A stretch of 64,000 bases of DNA from Gammaproteobacteria bacterium (GTDB taxonomy: Bacteria > Pseudomonadota > Gammaproteobacteria > Pseudomonadales > Pseudohongiellaceae), in NCBI GenBank assembly GCA_024639905.1, contig JAHEGE010000006.1, forward strand, positions 62,001 through 126,000, in the 5' to 3' direction. Position numbers and translations under genes: made by a program. The notes under the pieces are model-generated. The model saw only the letters and a program-made list of their open reading frames with translations, ran no database searches and had not been told where the DNA came from. Within the stretch, counting starts at the first letter, position 1. Every line of letters starts with the position of its first letter. This document shows positions 25,372 through 33,974 of the stretch, piece after piece.

Positions 25372-26883
25372 ATGTCATCTCCCTCTCCGTTTGATTCAAA
25401 AGGGCCGTTTGAATCAAAAGGGCCGTTTGATTCAAAAGAGCTGCCTGATGCAAGATCGTTGCCCACGTCAAAAAAGCTTCCCGAGTTAACAAGGGCGCCC
25501 GGCGTTCTTAATCTTGTTAAACAATCTCTGCGCGGCGACGCCGATTACGACTACACCCAAGGCTCTATCTCCCGCGCGTCGATTCTTCTCGCCATCCCGA
25601 TGATTCTTGAGCTTGCGCTCGAGTCGGTCTTCGCTGTCGTCGATATTTTCTTCGTCGCCCAACTCGGCACAGCTGCAGTGGCTACTGTGGGCTTGACTGA
25701 GTCGATGATGTCGATTCTCTATGCCTTAGCTATTGGTATTGGCATGGGCACTACTGCACTTGTCGCTCGCCGCGTAGGTGAAGGAGACAAGCCAGCTGCG
25801 GCGCTTGCCGCTGGGCAGGCATTGTGGATTGGCTTGGCAATAAGCGTAGGGGTGGCGCTTGTAGGTGTGACCTTCACCGAGGAGCTGCTGAGTTTCATGG
25901 GAGCTGAAAATGCCGTGATCGCGGAAGGGGCGAATTACACACGAATTATGTTCGCAGGTAATTTCACCATCGTATTTCTATTTCTAATAAACGCGATCTT
26001 TCGAGGTGCAGGCGATGCGATGCTCGCGCTCAAGTCGCTGTGGCTCGCTAATGCGATAAATATCGTACTCGATCCGCTGCTGATCTTTGGCATTGGTCCT
26101 TTTCCTGAGCTGGGCGTGGAAGGGGCAGCTGTCGCGACTAATATCGGTCGAGCTGTCGGCGTTGCCTACGCTATTAGTTTTCTCATCGGCCGCTCTGGAC
26201 GACTGCGCGTGGGTGCTGCGCAGCTGCGCATGCAGCTGGCGATTATTATCTCTCTGTTGCGCATTTCGGCGGGCGGCGTGGCGCAGTATCTGATCGCTAC
26301 AATGAGTTGGGTTTTGCTAATGCAGATTGTTGCGGGCTTCGGCAGTGCGGTGATTGCGGGATATGTCATTGCGATCCGTGTGCTCATGTTTGCGATATTA
26401 CCCGCGTGGGGGCTGAGTAATGCCGCCGCGACACTTGCAGGGCAAAATCTCGGAGCAGGTAAACCTGACAGAGCGCAAAAGGCGGTATGGGCTATCGCTT
26501 GGTATTGCACGCTTTATATGGGTGTCGCGGGCGTGCTCTGTTGGGTGTTCGCGCCGGCAATCATCGGATTCTTTAGCCCTGAGGCCGCGGCAGTCGAGAA
26601 CGGGGCGCTAGCGCTGCGTATTGTCAGCTACGGCTTCGTGCCCGCTGGCTTTGGTATGGCGCTAACTCAAGCTTTTAACGGCGCGGGTGACACGCTAACG
26701 CCAACACTGATTAACTTCCTTGCCTTCTGGTTAGCGCAGGTGCCGCTCGCCTATGTGCTTGCCGTAGTGTCAGGCTTCGGTGCGCAGGGAGTTTATTGGG
26801 CCATCTTCGTCTCAGACCTGATCATCGGGGTTGTTGCCTGCGTCGCGTTTGCTCGGGGGCGGTGGAAACTCCGAGAGGTTTAG
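25372..26883 (+). CDS. MATE-family multidrug/cation exporter
   Basis: A 503-residue exporter with about 12 transmembrane helices in two homologous halves. FRGAGDAMLALKSLWLANAINIVLDPLLIFG and FNGAGDTLTPTLINFLAFW are the paired MATE-type loops. It would export cationic compounds in exchange for Na+ or H+. The chosen ATG has GAGG about 8 nt upstream. The cytoplasmic N-terminus is about 50 residues longer than usual and begins with three copies of a six-residue repeat. The stop lies 13 bp before the start of a 111-bp repeat array. Confidence 0.92.
   Translation: MSSPSPFDSKGPFESKGPFDSKELPDARSLPTSKKLPELTRAPGVLNLVKQSLRGDADYDYTQGSISRASILLAIPMILELALESVFAVVDIFFVAQLGTAAVATVGLTESMMSILYALAIGIGMGTTALVARRVGEGDKPAAALAAGQALWIGLAISVGVALVGVTFTEELLSFMGAENAVIAEGANYTRIMFAGNFTIVFLFLINAIFRGAGDAMLALKSLWLANAINIVLDPLLIFGIGPFPELGVEGAAVATNIGRAVGVAYAISFLIGRSGRLRVGAAQLRMQLAIIISLLRISAGGVAQYLIATMSWVLLMQIVAGFGSAVIAGYVIAIRVLMFAILPAWGLSNAAATLAGQNLGAGKPDRAQKAVWAIAWYCTLYMGVAGVLCWVFAPAIIGFFSPEAAAVENGALALRIVSYGFVPAGFGMALTQAFNGAGDTLTPTLINFLAFWLAQVPLAYVLAVVSGFGAQGVYWAIFVSDLIIGVVACVAFARGRWKLREV
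25387..25440 (+). repeat. Three tandem 18-bp repeats inside the MATE gene
   Basis: Three contiguous 18-bp units (25387, 25405, 25423) read ccgtttgattcaaaaggg with one or two substitutions each. In frame they encode PFDSKG, PFESKG and PFDSKE near the N-terminus. The unit is a multiple of three, so copy-number change by slippage would alter protein length without breaking the frame. Confidence 0.95.
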
Positions 26884-26896
26884 CGAGATGCTGTGC

Positions 26897-27250
26897 GCCT
26901 GCGGCTCGTGAGTCTGTCGTGGTCCCGTTGCTGGATCGCTCGTGCCTGCGGAGCCACAGACTCTGCTGCGCTCGCCCTTCGGGATTCTGCTTCGCAGAGT
27001 CTCTGGCTCCTGCGGCTCGTGAGTCAGCGGTGGTCCCGTAGTTGGATCGCTCGGGCCTGCGGAGCCAGAGGCTCTACTGCGCTCGCCCTTCGGGATTCCG
27101 CTTCGCAGAGCCTCTGGCGCCTGCGGCTCGCGAGTCTGTCGTGGTCCCGTTGCTGGGTCGCTCGTGCCTGCGGAGCCAGAGGCTCTACTGCGCTCGCCCT
27201 TCGGGATTCCGCTTCGCAGAGTCTCTGGCTCCTTCGGCTCGTGAGTCTCG
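26897..27250 (+). repeat. Array A: three 111-bp hairpin repeats plus a partial unit
   Basis: Units begin with gcctgcggagcc at 26944, 27055 and 27166, exactly 111 bp apart, preceded by a partial tail unit from 26897. Each unit contains inverted arms (left GGAGCCAGAGGCTCT, right AGAGCCTCTGGCTCC or variants) around a centre with CCCTTCGGG, able to form a CC-UUCG-GG tetraloop. The array fills most of the gap between the MATE stop and xdhC. Because 111 is a multiple of three, long non-genic frames run through it on both strands. The same repeat recurs at 29575-29931. Confidence 0.95.
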
Positions 27251-27419
27251 AGCTGCTTCGTAGCGAGGTCATAAGTTAGACGGGAAAAATGCATCGATGA
27301 AAGACCTGACCCCCGGGTTTGGCAGGCGTTGTTGGCGGCGGAGAAGGGTTGGGCTAAACGTGGGCGAGCCAAATAGGGAGAATCGACGTAAACTACGGCA
27401 TCGATTAGAGAGAGTAGTT

Positions 27420-28415
27420 ATGCGCAGTAGTCAGCAGCACATTATTGAGAGCGTTGAGCGGTGGCTCGCCGAAGGCGAGTCGGTATGGGTATGCACTATC
27501 CTGAAAACCTGGGGCTCGTCGCCGCGGCCTGTTGGCGCGATGTTAGCCTGCAGTCTTGGTGGGGAGCTGGTAGGGTCGCTGTCTGGCGGGTGTATCGAAG
27601 AGGACTTTCTCGAACAACTCAAGGACGGGTCATTGAAGGCGCGTTATGACGAGCACGGCAAGCCGTTCGTGATTCATTATGGCGCCACGGAAGAGGAGCA
27701 GGCGCGTCTCAAATTACCCTGCGGCGGTCAGCTGCATGTGTTGCTCGAATTCGTTTCTGCCACTCCACACAATCAGCGTGTTTTCGCCGAGATTACTCAG
27801 GCACTGCGCAGTCATCAGCGGGTGAGTCGGCGGGTTAACCTAGGCAATGGCGACATCGGCATCGAGGCGATTAGCCCTGATGAGCCCGTGCGCGAAGGCA
27901 AAGAAGCGGTAGCGAGTGACGGCGGCATGATGCTACATCGTCTGAGTCCGGTCTATCGACTGCTACTGCTGGGGGCGGGTGACGTTGCCCGCTACGTTGC
28001 AGAGATGGCCTTAGCGTTGGAATACGACGTGACTCTGTGTGATCCGCGCCCGAATTATCTCGATCACTGGTCGGTGCCTGGCGTGGAACTTTCTACCTTG
28101 CTGCCAGATGATCTCGTGCGCTCTCGTTTTAGCAATCCCTACAGCGGAGTGGTGGCGCTTGCGCACGACCCGCGGGTCGATGACATGGCACTGATGGAGG
28201 CGTTAAAGACAGACGCTTTTTACGTCGGAGCGATGGGTTCTGAGCGCACGTCTGCGGCGCGGCGAGAGCGTTTGCCAGAGCTTGGTTTGAGTGAAACGGA
28301 AATCGCGACGCTGCACGCCCCAATAGGCTATCCGATTGGTAGCAAAACGCCCGCTGAAATCGCTATCGCGGTGATGGCTGAGATCACTGCTGTGCGCCAC
28401 GGGCGGCGGCGCTAG
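27420..28415 (+). CDS. XdhC/CoxI-family molybdoenzyme maturation protein
   Basis: A 331-residue protein with the N-terminal XdhC_CoxI domain (TWGSSPRPVGAMLACS, GSLSGGCIEED, LPCGGQLHVLLE) and a C-terminal Rossmann-like domain (LLLLGAGDVARYVAEM, FYVGAMGSERTSAARRERL). XdhC proteins deliver sulfurated molybdenum cofactor to xanthine dehydrogenase-type enzymes. No molybdenum hydroxylase is in the window, though a MobA/MocA-like nucleotidyltransferase occurs at 40603. ATG 27420 has GAGAG upstream; a longer in-frame extension to 27297 has no support. Confidence 0.9.
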   Translation: MRSSQQHIIESVERWLAEGESVWVCTILKTWGSSPRPVGAMLACSLGGELVGSLSGGCIEEDFLEQLKDGSLKARYDEHGKPFVIHYGATEEEQARLKLPCGGQLHVLLEFVSATPHNQRVFAEITQALRSHQRVSRRVNLGNGDIGIEAISPDEPVREGKEAVASDGGMMLHRLSPVYRLLLLGAGDVARYVAEMALALEYDVTLCDPRPNYLDHWSVPGVELSTLLPDDLVRSRFSNPYSGVVALAHDPRVDDMALMEALKTDAFYVGAMGSERTSAARRERLPELGLSETEIATLHAPIGYPIGSKTPAEIAIAVMAEITAVRHGRRR

Positions 28416-28435
28416 CTTTTATTGATCGAAAGCTA
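28413..28435. terminator. Possible bidirectional termination hairpin
   Basis: A perfect 7-bp inverted repeat TAGCTTT / AAAGCTA with a 9-nt loop spans the stop codons of the convergent xdhC and 28433 genes. It is AT-rich and lacks a long T-run, so it is at best a weak terminator. Confidence 0.35.
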
Positions 28436-29479
28436 CTCTTGCTCGACTTTCAATTCAACACCTGACTCCGCCATCGACTCGAGTCGTCGTGCGCCGGCGA
28501 GAATACCGATGATGCCGTAGTTACCCTCGTGGCATGCGTACTCATAGATTGGCTCTTCGAAGCGCGAGAGCGGATATTCCCCTGACCATTGTGCTGTATA
28601 GACGCTGGGGTCGTCGACGGTAAAGCCATAGATGAGTTTGTTATTGCCGTCCCGACGGAAGGTCTCGATTACTGTGAGGTTTGCAGTAGGTGCCCCGCGG
28701 TATTCGTGCCAAGGATTGTAGTTTTTCGTTTCGACGATAAGCGTATCGCCCTCCCAGCGGCCGATCGAGTCCCCCATCCATTTTTGATGCGCCTCAGAAG
28801 CGGGCGAGCGCTCGTCTACGATTTTGATGATGCGCGCGTCGTGCACCATCTCGACGATTAAGGTGACATAACCGGGTGACTGTACGATCTGTAAGTGACT
28901 GTTATACATGACAGGACTCATCACAGGTCCCGAGCTGTAGCCGAAGGCGACGAGGCAGCGTTCGCCTAATGAGCGTCCTTCGGGGCCGTCATTACGGTCA
29001 CGACGATTAGCTCGCAGCTCGCGCATGCTGTCGTCGAAGCCTGCGACGCGCTCTGGGATGCGGCCGTTCGCTGGAGAGGTAATAGCCGAGGTGCGGAATT
29101 CACCATCGATTGTCGGTAAAAACATGCCGCGGTCGGTCCAGAACAAGTCGTAATTACCAACCGGTGGCAAGGCTTCGGCTGCGGGAGCTGGGCGGTTGGG
29201 ATCCAAAGGCAGGTTATCTTCTTCTACAGCCTGCTGTGCCTGTCGCTCCAGCTCAACTGCCTCGGCCTCGCTGTAAGCTTGTTTCGTACCCAGTTCAGAC
29301 GGACGCTCGAAAGGCATCACAGTCGCGTTTTTCCAATTACCCTGAAGGTCAGGTACGCCCCATTCCGTCGTGGCGGACTGCGCGAAGGTGCTCGAAGCGA
29401 AGGTGAAACAGGTGAGAAAGAGGGCGCCTACGGCTATGCCGGCAAGGTCTCTGGCGTTATTGTTCTTGGTTGAATTCAT
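28433..29479 (-). CDS. Secreted protein of unknown function
   Basis: The 348-residue protein has a signal peptide (hydrophobic run ending TFAQSA, about residue 35). The mature part begins WGVPDLQGNW and includes NGRIPERVAGFDDSM, IVEMVHDARIIKIVDERS, GDSIGRWEGDTLIVET and YEYACHEGNYGIIGIL. These motifs occur in a large family of exported proteins of unknown function from acidobacteria, sphingomonads and marine gammaproteobacteria. A single cysteine pair (CLV and ACHE) could form a disulfide. Convergent with xdhC. Confidence 0.75.
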   Translation of the reverse strand: MNSTKNNNARDLAGIAVGALFLTCFTFASSTFAQSATTEWGVPDLQGNWKNATVMPFERPSELGTKQAYSEAEAVELERQAQQAVEEDNLPLDPNRPAPAAEALPPVGNYDLFWTDRGMFLPTIDGEFRTSAITSPANGRIPERVAGFDDSMRELRANRRDRNDGPEGRSLGERCLVAFGYSSGPVMSPVMYNSHLQIVQSPGYVTLIVEMVHDARIIKIVDERSPASEAHQKWMGDSIGRWEGDTLIVETKNYNPWHEYRGAPTANLTVIETFRRDGNNKLIYGFTVDDPSVYTAQWSGEYPLSRFEEPIYEYACHEGNYGIIGILAGARRLESMAESGVELKVEQE

Positions 29480-29574
29480 GACTGTCTCCCTGGGGTGTCG
29501 CGCTTTTGGTTAGCGTCTTATGGTTGGTTCATAGGCGCTTAAGGTAGTTTAGGCGGTGTTGGTACGCAAGCAGA

Positions 29575-29931
29575 TTGTCCCGTAGTTGGATCGCTCGCGC
29601 CTGCGGAGCCACGGGCTCTGCTGCGCTCGCCCTTCGGGATTCCGCTTCGCAGAGCCTCTGGCTCCTGCGGCTCGTGAGTCTGCGGTGGTCCCGTATCTAG
29701 ATCGTGCGGGCCTGCGGAGCCACAGACTCTGATGCGCTCGCCCTTCGGGATTCCGCTTCGCAGAGTCTCTGGCTCCTTCGGCTCGTGAGTCTGGCACTGG
29801 TTCGTAGCAGGATCGCTCGCGCCTGCGGGGGCAGAGGCTCTGCTGCGCTCGCCCTTCGGGATTCCGCTTCGCAGAGCCTCTGGCTCCTGCGGCTCGTGAG
29901 TCTGTAGTGGTCTCGTTGCTAGATCGGGGCG
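29575..29931 (+). repeat. Array B: three 111-bp hairpin repeats
   Basis: Units begin with gcctgcgg at 29599, 29710 and 29821, again exactly 111 bp apart and in the same orientation as array A. Arms are the same as in array A with paired substitutions. The array occupies most of the gap between the secreted-protein gene start (29479) and the amidase stop (29919), and its last tail runs into the amidase reading frame. No sequence identifiable as a transposase is nearby. Confidence 0.95.
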
Positions 29932-31355
29932 CGGCGCTGCCATGGTGCGGCTTGCTCTATCTGGGCGGCTAGGCGGAGTAGCAGGGCGTCTTGTCCCCAG
30001 TCGGCACTCATCATAATGCCTATGGGAAGGCCAGACGCTGTTCGGTGTAACGGAACAGACATGCTGGGGGCGCCGGTGCCGTTATAGAACGCGGTGAAGC
30101 CACTGTATTCGCGGAATTTTTTGGCATAGTTCTGCATGTCGCTTGCGTTCATGTCGAGCCAACCAAGTGGGGCGGGGGGCTTGCTTAGCACGGGCGAGAC
30201 GATGACATCGAACTGGTGATGGAAGTCGCTCATTTGGAGTTCCGCCGCACGCAAGCAATCACGCGCTGCCACATAGTCGCTTGCGCTGACTTTGGCGCCA
30301 CCTTTTGCCATCACTTTGGTCGAGAGTTCTACGGGAGCGTCGTCTAAGCTTAGGCCAAGCGAGTCGAGGCGCGGCTTGATGCTTTGGAGCACGTGGGTAC
30401 CAATGATCTTCGACATCGCCGCACCTGCAGTTGCATGGTCTACCGGATGTGGACGTTCTTCTACGTGATGGCCGAGGTTTGCTAGCAGCGCTCCTGCGAT
30501 GCGCATGCCTTCAAGCACCTCCGGGTCGATAGTCTCGCCTGTGGGATGTGTGGTCACCAGCGCGATGCGAAGTGCGCTGGGCGCTTCGGTCGCTAGCGCT
30601 TGGGTGAAATGAGCGGCTGCAGGGCCGCCCAGCACAGGATTGGCGAATAGGCCGTGCTCACTTAATGTGATGAGGTCGAGGAACGCAGCGCTATCGCGCA
30701 CGGTTTGGCTGACGACATGACCGACGCTGAAGCCGCTCCAACATTCTGCTAGTGTGCCTTCGATGGCGGTAAGACCACGGCTCGGCTTAAGGCCAAAGAG
30801 GCCACAGTTGGCGGCGGGAATACGGATAGAGCCACCTCCGTCGCTGGCGTGTGCCGCCGGAACGATGCCCGCAGCTACTGCCGCGGCGGCGCCGCCCGAG
30901 GAGCCGCCGGTCGAGAAATCGGTGTGCCATGGATTGCGGCAGGCGCCGCCCTGTTGAGGCTCGGTGGTCAGTGTGAGCCCCCATTCGGGGGTGTTGGTCT
31001 TGCCGAGGAAATTCAATCCTGCGTCGGCATAACGCTGCACAATTTTCGAGTTGGCCTGCGCGATGTGATCTTTGAATAGCGCACTGCCGAAGTTGACAGG
31101 AAGGCCGGCAACGGGGCTGAGGTCTTTGATCAAGAAGGGAACGCCGGCAAGTGGCGATGCCCCGGTGGTATTGGATTCAGCACGCTTCAATGCGCCAACA
31201 AAATCTTCATGCACGATGGCATTTAGAGCAGGATTGATTGCCTGTGCCCGATCGACGGCGCAGCGGTTCACCTCGAGCGCCGAGAAATCTCCCTTAGCTA
31301 TGCCGGCTCCTAAGGCTACGGCGTCGAGTGCGAGATAGTCGTCAAGTGAGAGCAT
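29919..31355 (-). CDS. Amidase-signature family enzyme
   Basis: A Ser-Ser-Lys amidase of about 478 residues. The signature [20 protein letters not shown] and following [20 protein letters not shown] are present, and the catalytic lysine lies upstream in [10 protein letters not shown]. These enzymes hydrolyse amides; without GatB/GatC neighbours it is more likely catabolic or detoxifying than a tRNA amidotransferase. ATG 31355 is preceded by AAGGA at 8 nt. The last residues (RRAPI) and the TAG stop lie in sequence that belongs to the end of repeat array B. Confidence 0.88.
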   Translation of the reverse strand: MLSLDDYLALDAVALGAGIAKGDFSALEVNRCAVDRAQAINPALNAIVHEDFVGALKRAESNTTGASPLAGVPFLIKDLSPVAGLPVNFGSALFKDHIAQANSKIVQRYADAGLNFLGKTNTPEWGLTLTTEPQQGGACRNPWHTDFSTGGSSGGAAAAVAAGIVPAAHASDGGGSIRIPAANCGLFGLKPSRGLTAIEGTLAECWSGFSVGHVVSQTVRDSAAFLDLITLSEHGLFANPVLGGPAAAHFTQALATEAPSALRIALVTTHPTGETIDPEVLEGMRIAGALLANLGHHVEERPHPVDHATAGAAMSKIIGTHVLQSIKPRLDSLGLSLDDAPVELSTKVMAKGGAKVSASDYVAARDCLRAAELQMSDFHHQFDVIVSPVLSKPPAPLGWLDMNASDMQNYAKKFREYSGFTAFYNGTGAPSMSVPLHRTASGLPIGIMMSADWGQDALLLRLAAQIEQAAPWQRRAPI

Positions 31356-31369
31356 GCGGATTCCTTTTT

Positions 31370-32389
31370 CTAATTGTCGAAGCGGCCTGCCGTATACCAA
31401 GGCACGCCGCTCGCGCGCGCCTCGACGAGGTCGACTACATCGAGGATGAGCGCGAACAGTGCCATGCGTACGACTACGCCGTTGTCGGTTTGCCGAAAGA
31501 TCGCGAGGTTGGGGTGCTGATTGAGATCGTTGTCGAGTTCATTCGCTTCTTCGCGCGAATCGCGCGGCAGCGGATGCATGATGACTGTATTAGGAGCGCA
31601 GTTGCGGGTGTAGATATCTTGATTAAGCTTGAATCTGCCGCGGTAAATGTTTGCTTCCAGTTTGTCGCTGAAGCGCTCTTCTTGGATGCGGGTAAGGTAA
31701 ACGGTGTCGTTGTCTGCGAGCCCTTTTTCCATGTCTTCGGTTTCGATTACGGTATGGCCTGCGTTACGCAGCTGCGTCACTATGGATTCAGGCATTTGCA
31801 ACTCGGCGGGCGAGATGAGCGTGAAAGTGACGCTGCGATACAACAAGAGCAATTGCGATAGCGAGTGCACCGTGCGGCCGTGTTTGAGGTCTCCTACCAT
31901 CGCTATGTGCATGCCATCGACGCTGCGACCGTTAGCGCGCAACTCTTTCTTAATCGTATAAAGGTCAAGCAGTGCCTGCGAGGGGTGTTCATTAGGCCCG
32001 TCGCCGCCGTTGATGACCGGCACGCGGCTAGCGCGCGCGAACTCGTCTACTGAGCCAGATTGAGGATGCCGCATAACAATGATATCGCTATAACCGCTGA
32101 CTACCCTCGCCGTATCGTAGAGCGATTCGCCCTTCGAAATAGAAGAGGTCTTGATATCAGAGGTTTCGCGCACGTAACCACCAAGCAGGTTAAAGGCACA
32201 GCCAAAACTAAAGCGCGTGCGTGTGCTAGGCTCGAAGAACATGTTGCCGAGGATGGCGCCGTCGAGGGCGGTGGTTCGGCGCTCGCGCCGAGCGAAGGGT
32301 TGCATAGTGTCTGCAACCTCGAACACGCGCTCAATGGCTTCACGGTCGAATTGGGTGACGCTGGTGATGTGACTGCCGCGGAATTCCAT
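31370..32389 (-). CDS. pyrB: Aspartate carbamoyltransferase catalytic subunit
   Basis: Catalyses carbamoyl phosphate plus aspartate to carbamoyl aspartate in pyrimidine synthesis. The carbamoyl phosphate loop FFEPSTRTRFSFG, HPSQALLDLY and MHPLPRDSREE are all present. ATG 32389 gives 339 residues and has AAGGA about 10 nt upstream; a TTG at 32407 is in frame but unlikely. No pyrI or pyrC-like partner is adjacent. The amidase gene begins 14 bp downstream. Confidence 0.95.
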   Translation of the reverse strand: MEFRGSHITSVTQFDREAIERVFEVADTMQPFARRERRTTALDGAILGNMFFEPSTRTRFSFGCAFNLLGGYVRETSDIKTSSISKGESLYDTARVVSGYSDIIVMRHPQSGSVDEFARASRVPVINGGDGPNEHPSQALLDLYTIKKELRANGRSVDGMHIAMVGDLKHGRTVHSLSQLLLLYRSVTFTLISPAELQMPESIVTQLRNAGHTVIETEDMEKGLADNDTVYLTRIQEERFSDKLEANIYRGRFKLNQDIYTRNCAPNTVIMHPLPRDSREEANELDNDLNQHPNLAIFRQTDNGVVVRMALFALILDVVDLVEARASGVPWYTAGRFDN

Positions 32390-32507
32390 GCTGGTGTGAT
32401 CCTTCAATTGACGTAGCGCAACCGTGATAGTCTACACCAGATGGAGCGCAGGCAGTAAGGATGGCGCGACGAGATTGAGGCGGCGAGAATGTCGCAGTGG
32501 AGGGGAA

Positions 32508-33935
32508 ATGTCCGGTAAGACACTGTATTGGTATGACTTCGAGACGTTTGGTGCGAACCCTAAACGGGACCGCGCATCGCAGTTCGCCGGCATCCGTACC
32601 GACGAAGCCCTAAATATCATCGGCGAGCCGTTGGTGATTTACTGCAAACCCAGCCCCGATTTTCTGCCCGCGCCGATGGCTTGTTATATTACGGGTATTA
32701 CCCCGCAGAAAGCGCTTGAAGAAGGACTGCCCGAGGCCGAATTTATCAGCAAGATCCTCGCGGAATTCTCCGAGCCTGGTACCTGTGTCGTAGGATATAA
32801 CAGCATTCGCTTCGACGATGAGATGACGCGGCAACTACTGTACCGCAATTTTCACGATCCGTATGAGCGTGAATATAAGCACGGTAACTCGCGCTGGGAT
32901 CTGATCGATGTCGTGCGCCTCTGTGCGGGCGTTCGGCCAGAGGGTATTAATTGGCCGCTGCGTGAAGATGGCGCGCGGACTTTTCGCTTAGACCAGTTGA
33001 CTGTGGCGAATGGCATCGAACACGGGGCAGCGCACGATGCGCTGGCCGACGTGATTGCGACGATCGAAATGGCAAAACTACTGCGCAAGGCGCAGCCACG
33101 TCTGTTTGATTATGCCTATGGATTGCGGGCCAAGTCGGCGGTGCGCGCGCAGTTCGATCTCGCCACTAAGAAACCGCTCCTCCACGTGTCGATGGGCTAT
33201 CCTGCGCGACTAGGGTGTCTGTCCTTCGTCATGCCCCTGTGTATGCATCCTACGAATAACAACTCGATTATTGTCTGTGATTTGCGCGTCGATCCAGCCT
33301 GTTGGCTAGGCTTGTCCGGTGCGGAAATCGCCGCTCGGCTTTATAAAAAGCGCAGTGAACTGAAAGGGGGTGAGCTTCCTATGCCCTTGCAGGCGATAGC
33401 GACAAATAAGTGCCCGATTGTTGCGCCAATGAACGTGCTAGATGAGGAGGCCGCGCGGGCCTATGAGCTTGCGCCGGAGGTCTGGCAGGCGCATTACGAG
33501 GCTATTATGGCGAGCCCTGCCGCACTGCTTGCTGCCAGCGAGGCTTTCGCTGGTGAGGGAGGAGCTGGAGAAAGCGACCCCGATTTCATGATCTATTCTG
33601 GCTTCTTTGGCGACGCAGATAAGAAGCATATGAACACCGTGCGTAAGACCAAGCCCGAGGATCTCGGGCGCCTCGATATCCCCTTTCGCGATGCGCGGCT
33701 CGGCGAGATGCTATTCCGCTATCGGGCGCGTAATTGGCCCGACACGCTAAACCCGCAAGAGTCGCGCCAATGGCAGGCATTCTGTGCAGAACGCGTCACC
33801 AACGAAGCGGCGCGGCTGGAGTTTGAGTCAGGAATTGCCGAGGCCATTGAGCGAGGAGGAGCGGCGGCTGAAGAGTTAATGGCGACACTGCGGGAGTATG
33901 TGGCGGCGCTACCTATCGAAATCGAAACCGCGTAA
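32508..33935 (+). CDS. sbcB: Exodeoxyribonuclease I
   Basis: A 3'-5' single-strand DNA exonuclease used in recombination and mismatch repair. The DEDDh nuclease start YWYDFETFG (Asp10, Glu12) is followed by VVGYNSIRFDDEM and HDALADV, then the ExoI-specific C-terminal region. The length of 475 residues matches the family. ATG 32508 has GGAGG just upstream; the frame extends to 32424 without a ribosome binding site. Divergent from pyrB. Confidence 0.95.
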   Translation: MSGKTLYWYDFETFGANPKRDRASQFAGIRTDEALNIIGEPLVIYCKPSPDFLPAPMACYITGITPQKALEEGLPEAEFISKILAEFSEPGTCVVGYNSIRFDDEMTRQLLYRNFHDPYEREYKHGNSRWDLIDVVRLCAGVRPEGINWPLREDGARTFRLDQLTVANGIEHGAAHDALADVIATIEMAKLLRKAQPRLFDYAYGLRAKSAVRAQFDLATKKPLLHVSMGYPARLGCLSFVMPLCMHPTNNNSIIVCDLRVDPACWLGLSGAEIAARLYKKRSELKGGELPMPLQAIATNKCPIVAPMNVLDEEAARAYELAPEVWQAHYEAIMASPAALLAASEAFAGEGGAGESDPDFMIYSGFFGDADKKHMNTVRKTKPEDLGRLDIPFRDARLGEMLFRYRARNWPDTLNPQESRQWQAFCAERVTNEAARLEFESGIAEAIERGGAAAEELMATLREYVAALPIEIETA

Positions 33936-33974
33936 AATTGCGGGCTCAAGTCGGTATAGCGCACACAGGCGAGC

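Noticed and set aside
26812-27372. Long minus-strand frame through repeat array A (186 codons), and a 134-codon frame through array B
   Set aside because: The frames stay open only because the repeat period (111 bp) is a multiple of three. The translation is a repetitive Arg/Ser/Gly/Pro-rich string, overlaps the array, and has no convincing start or ribosome binding site.
26897-29931. CRISPR array
   Set aside because: Units are 111 bp with nearly the whole unit conserved, have no variable spacers of uniform length, and no cas gene is near.
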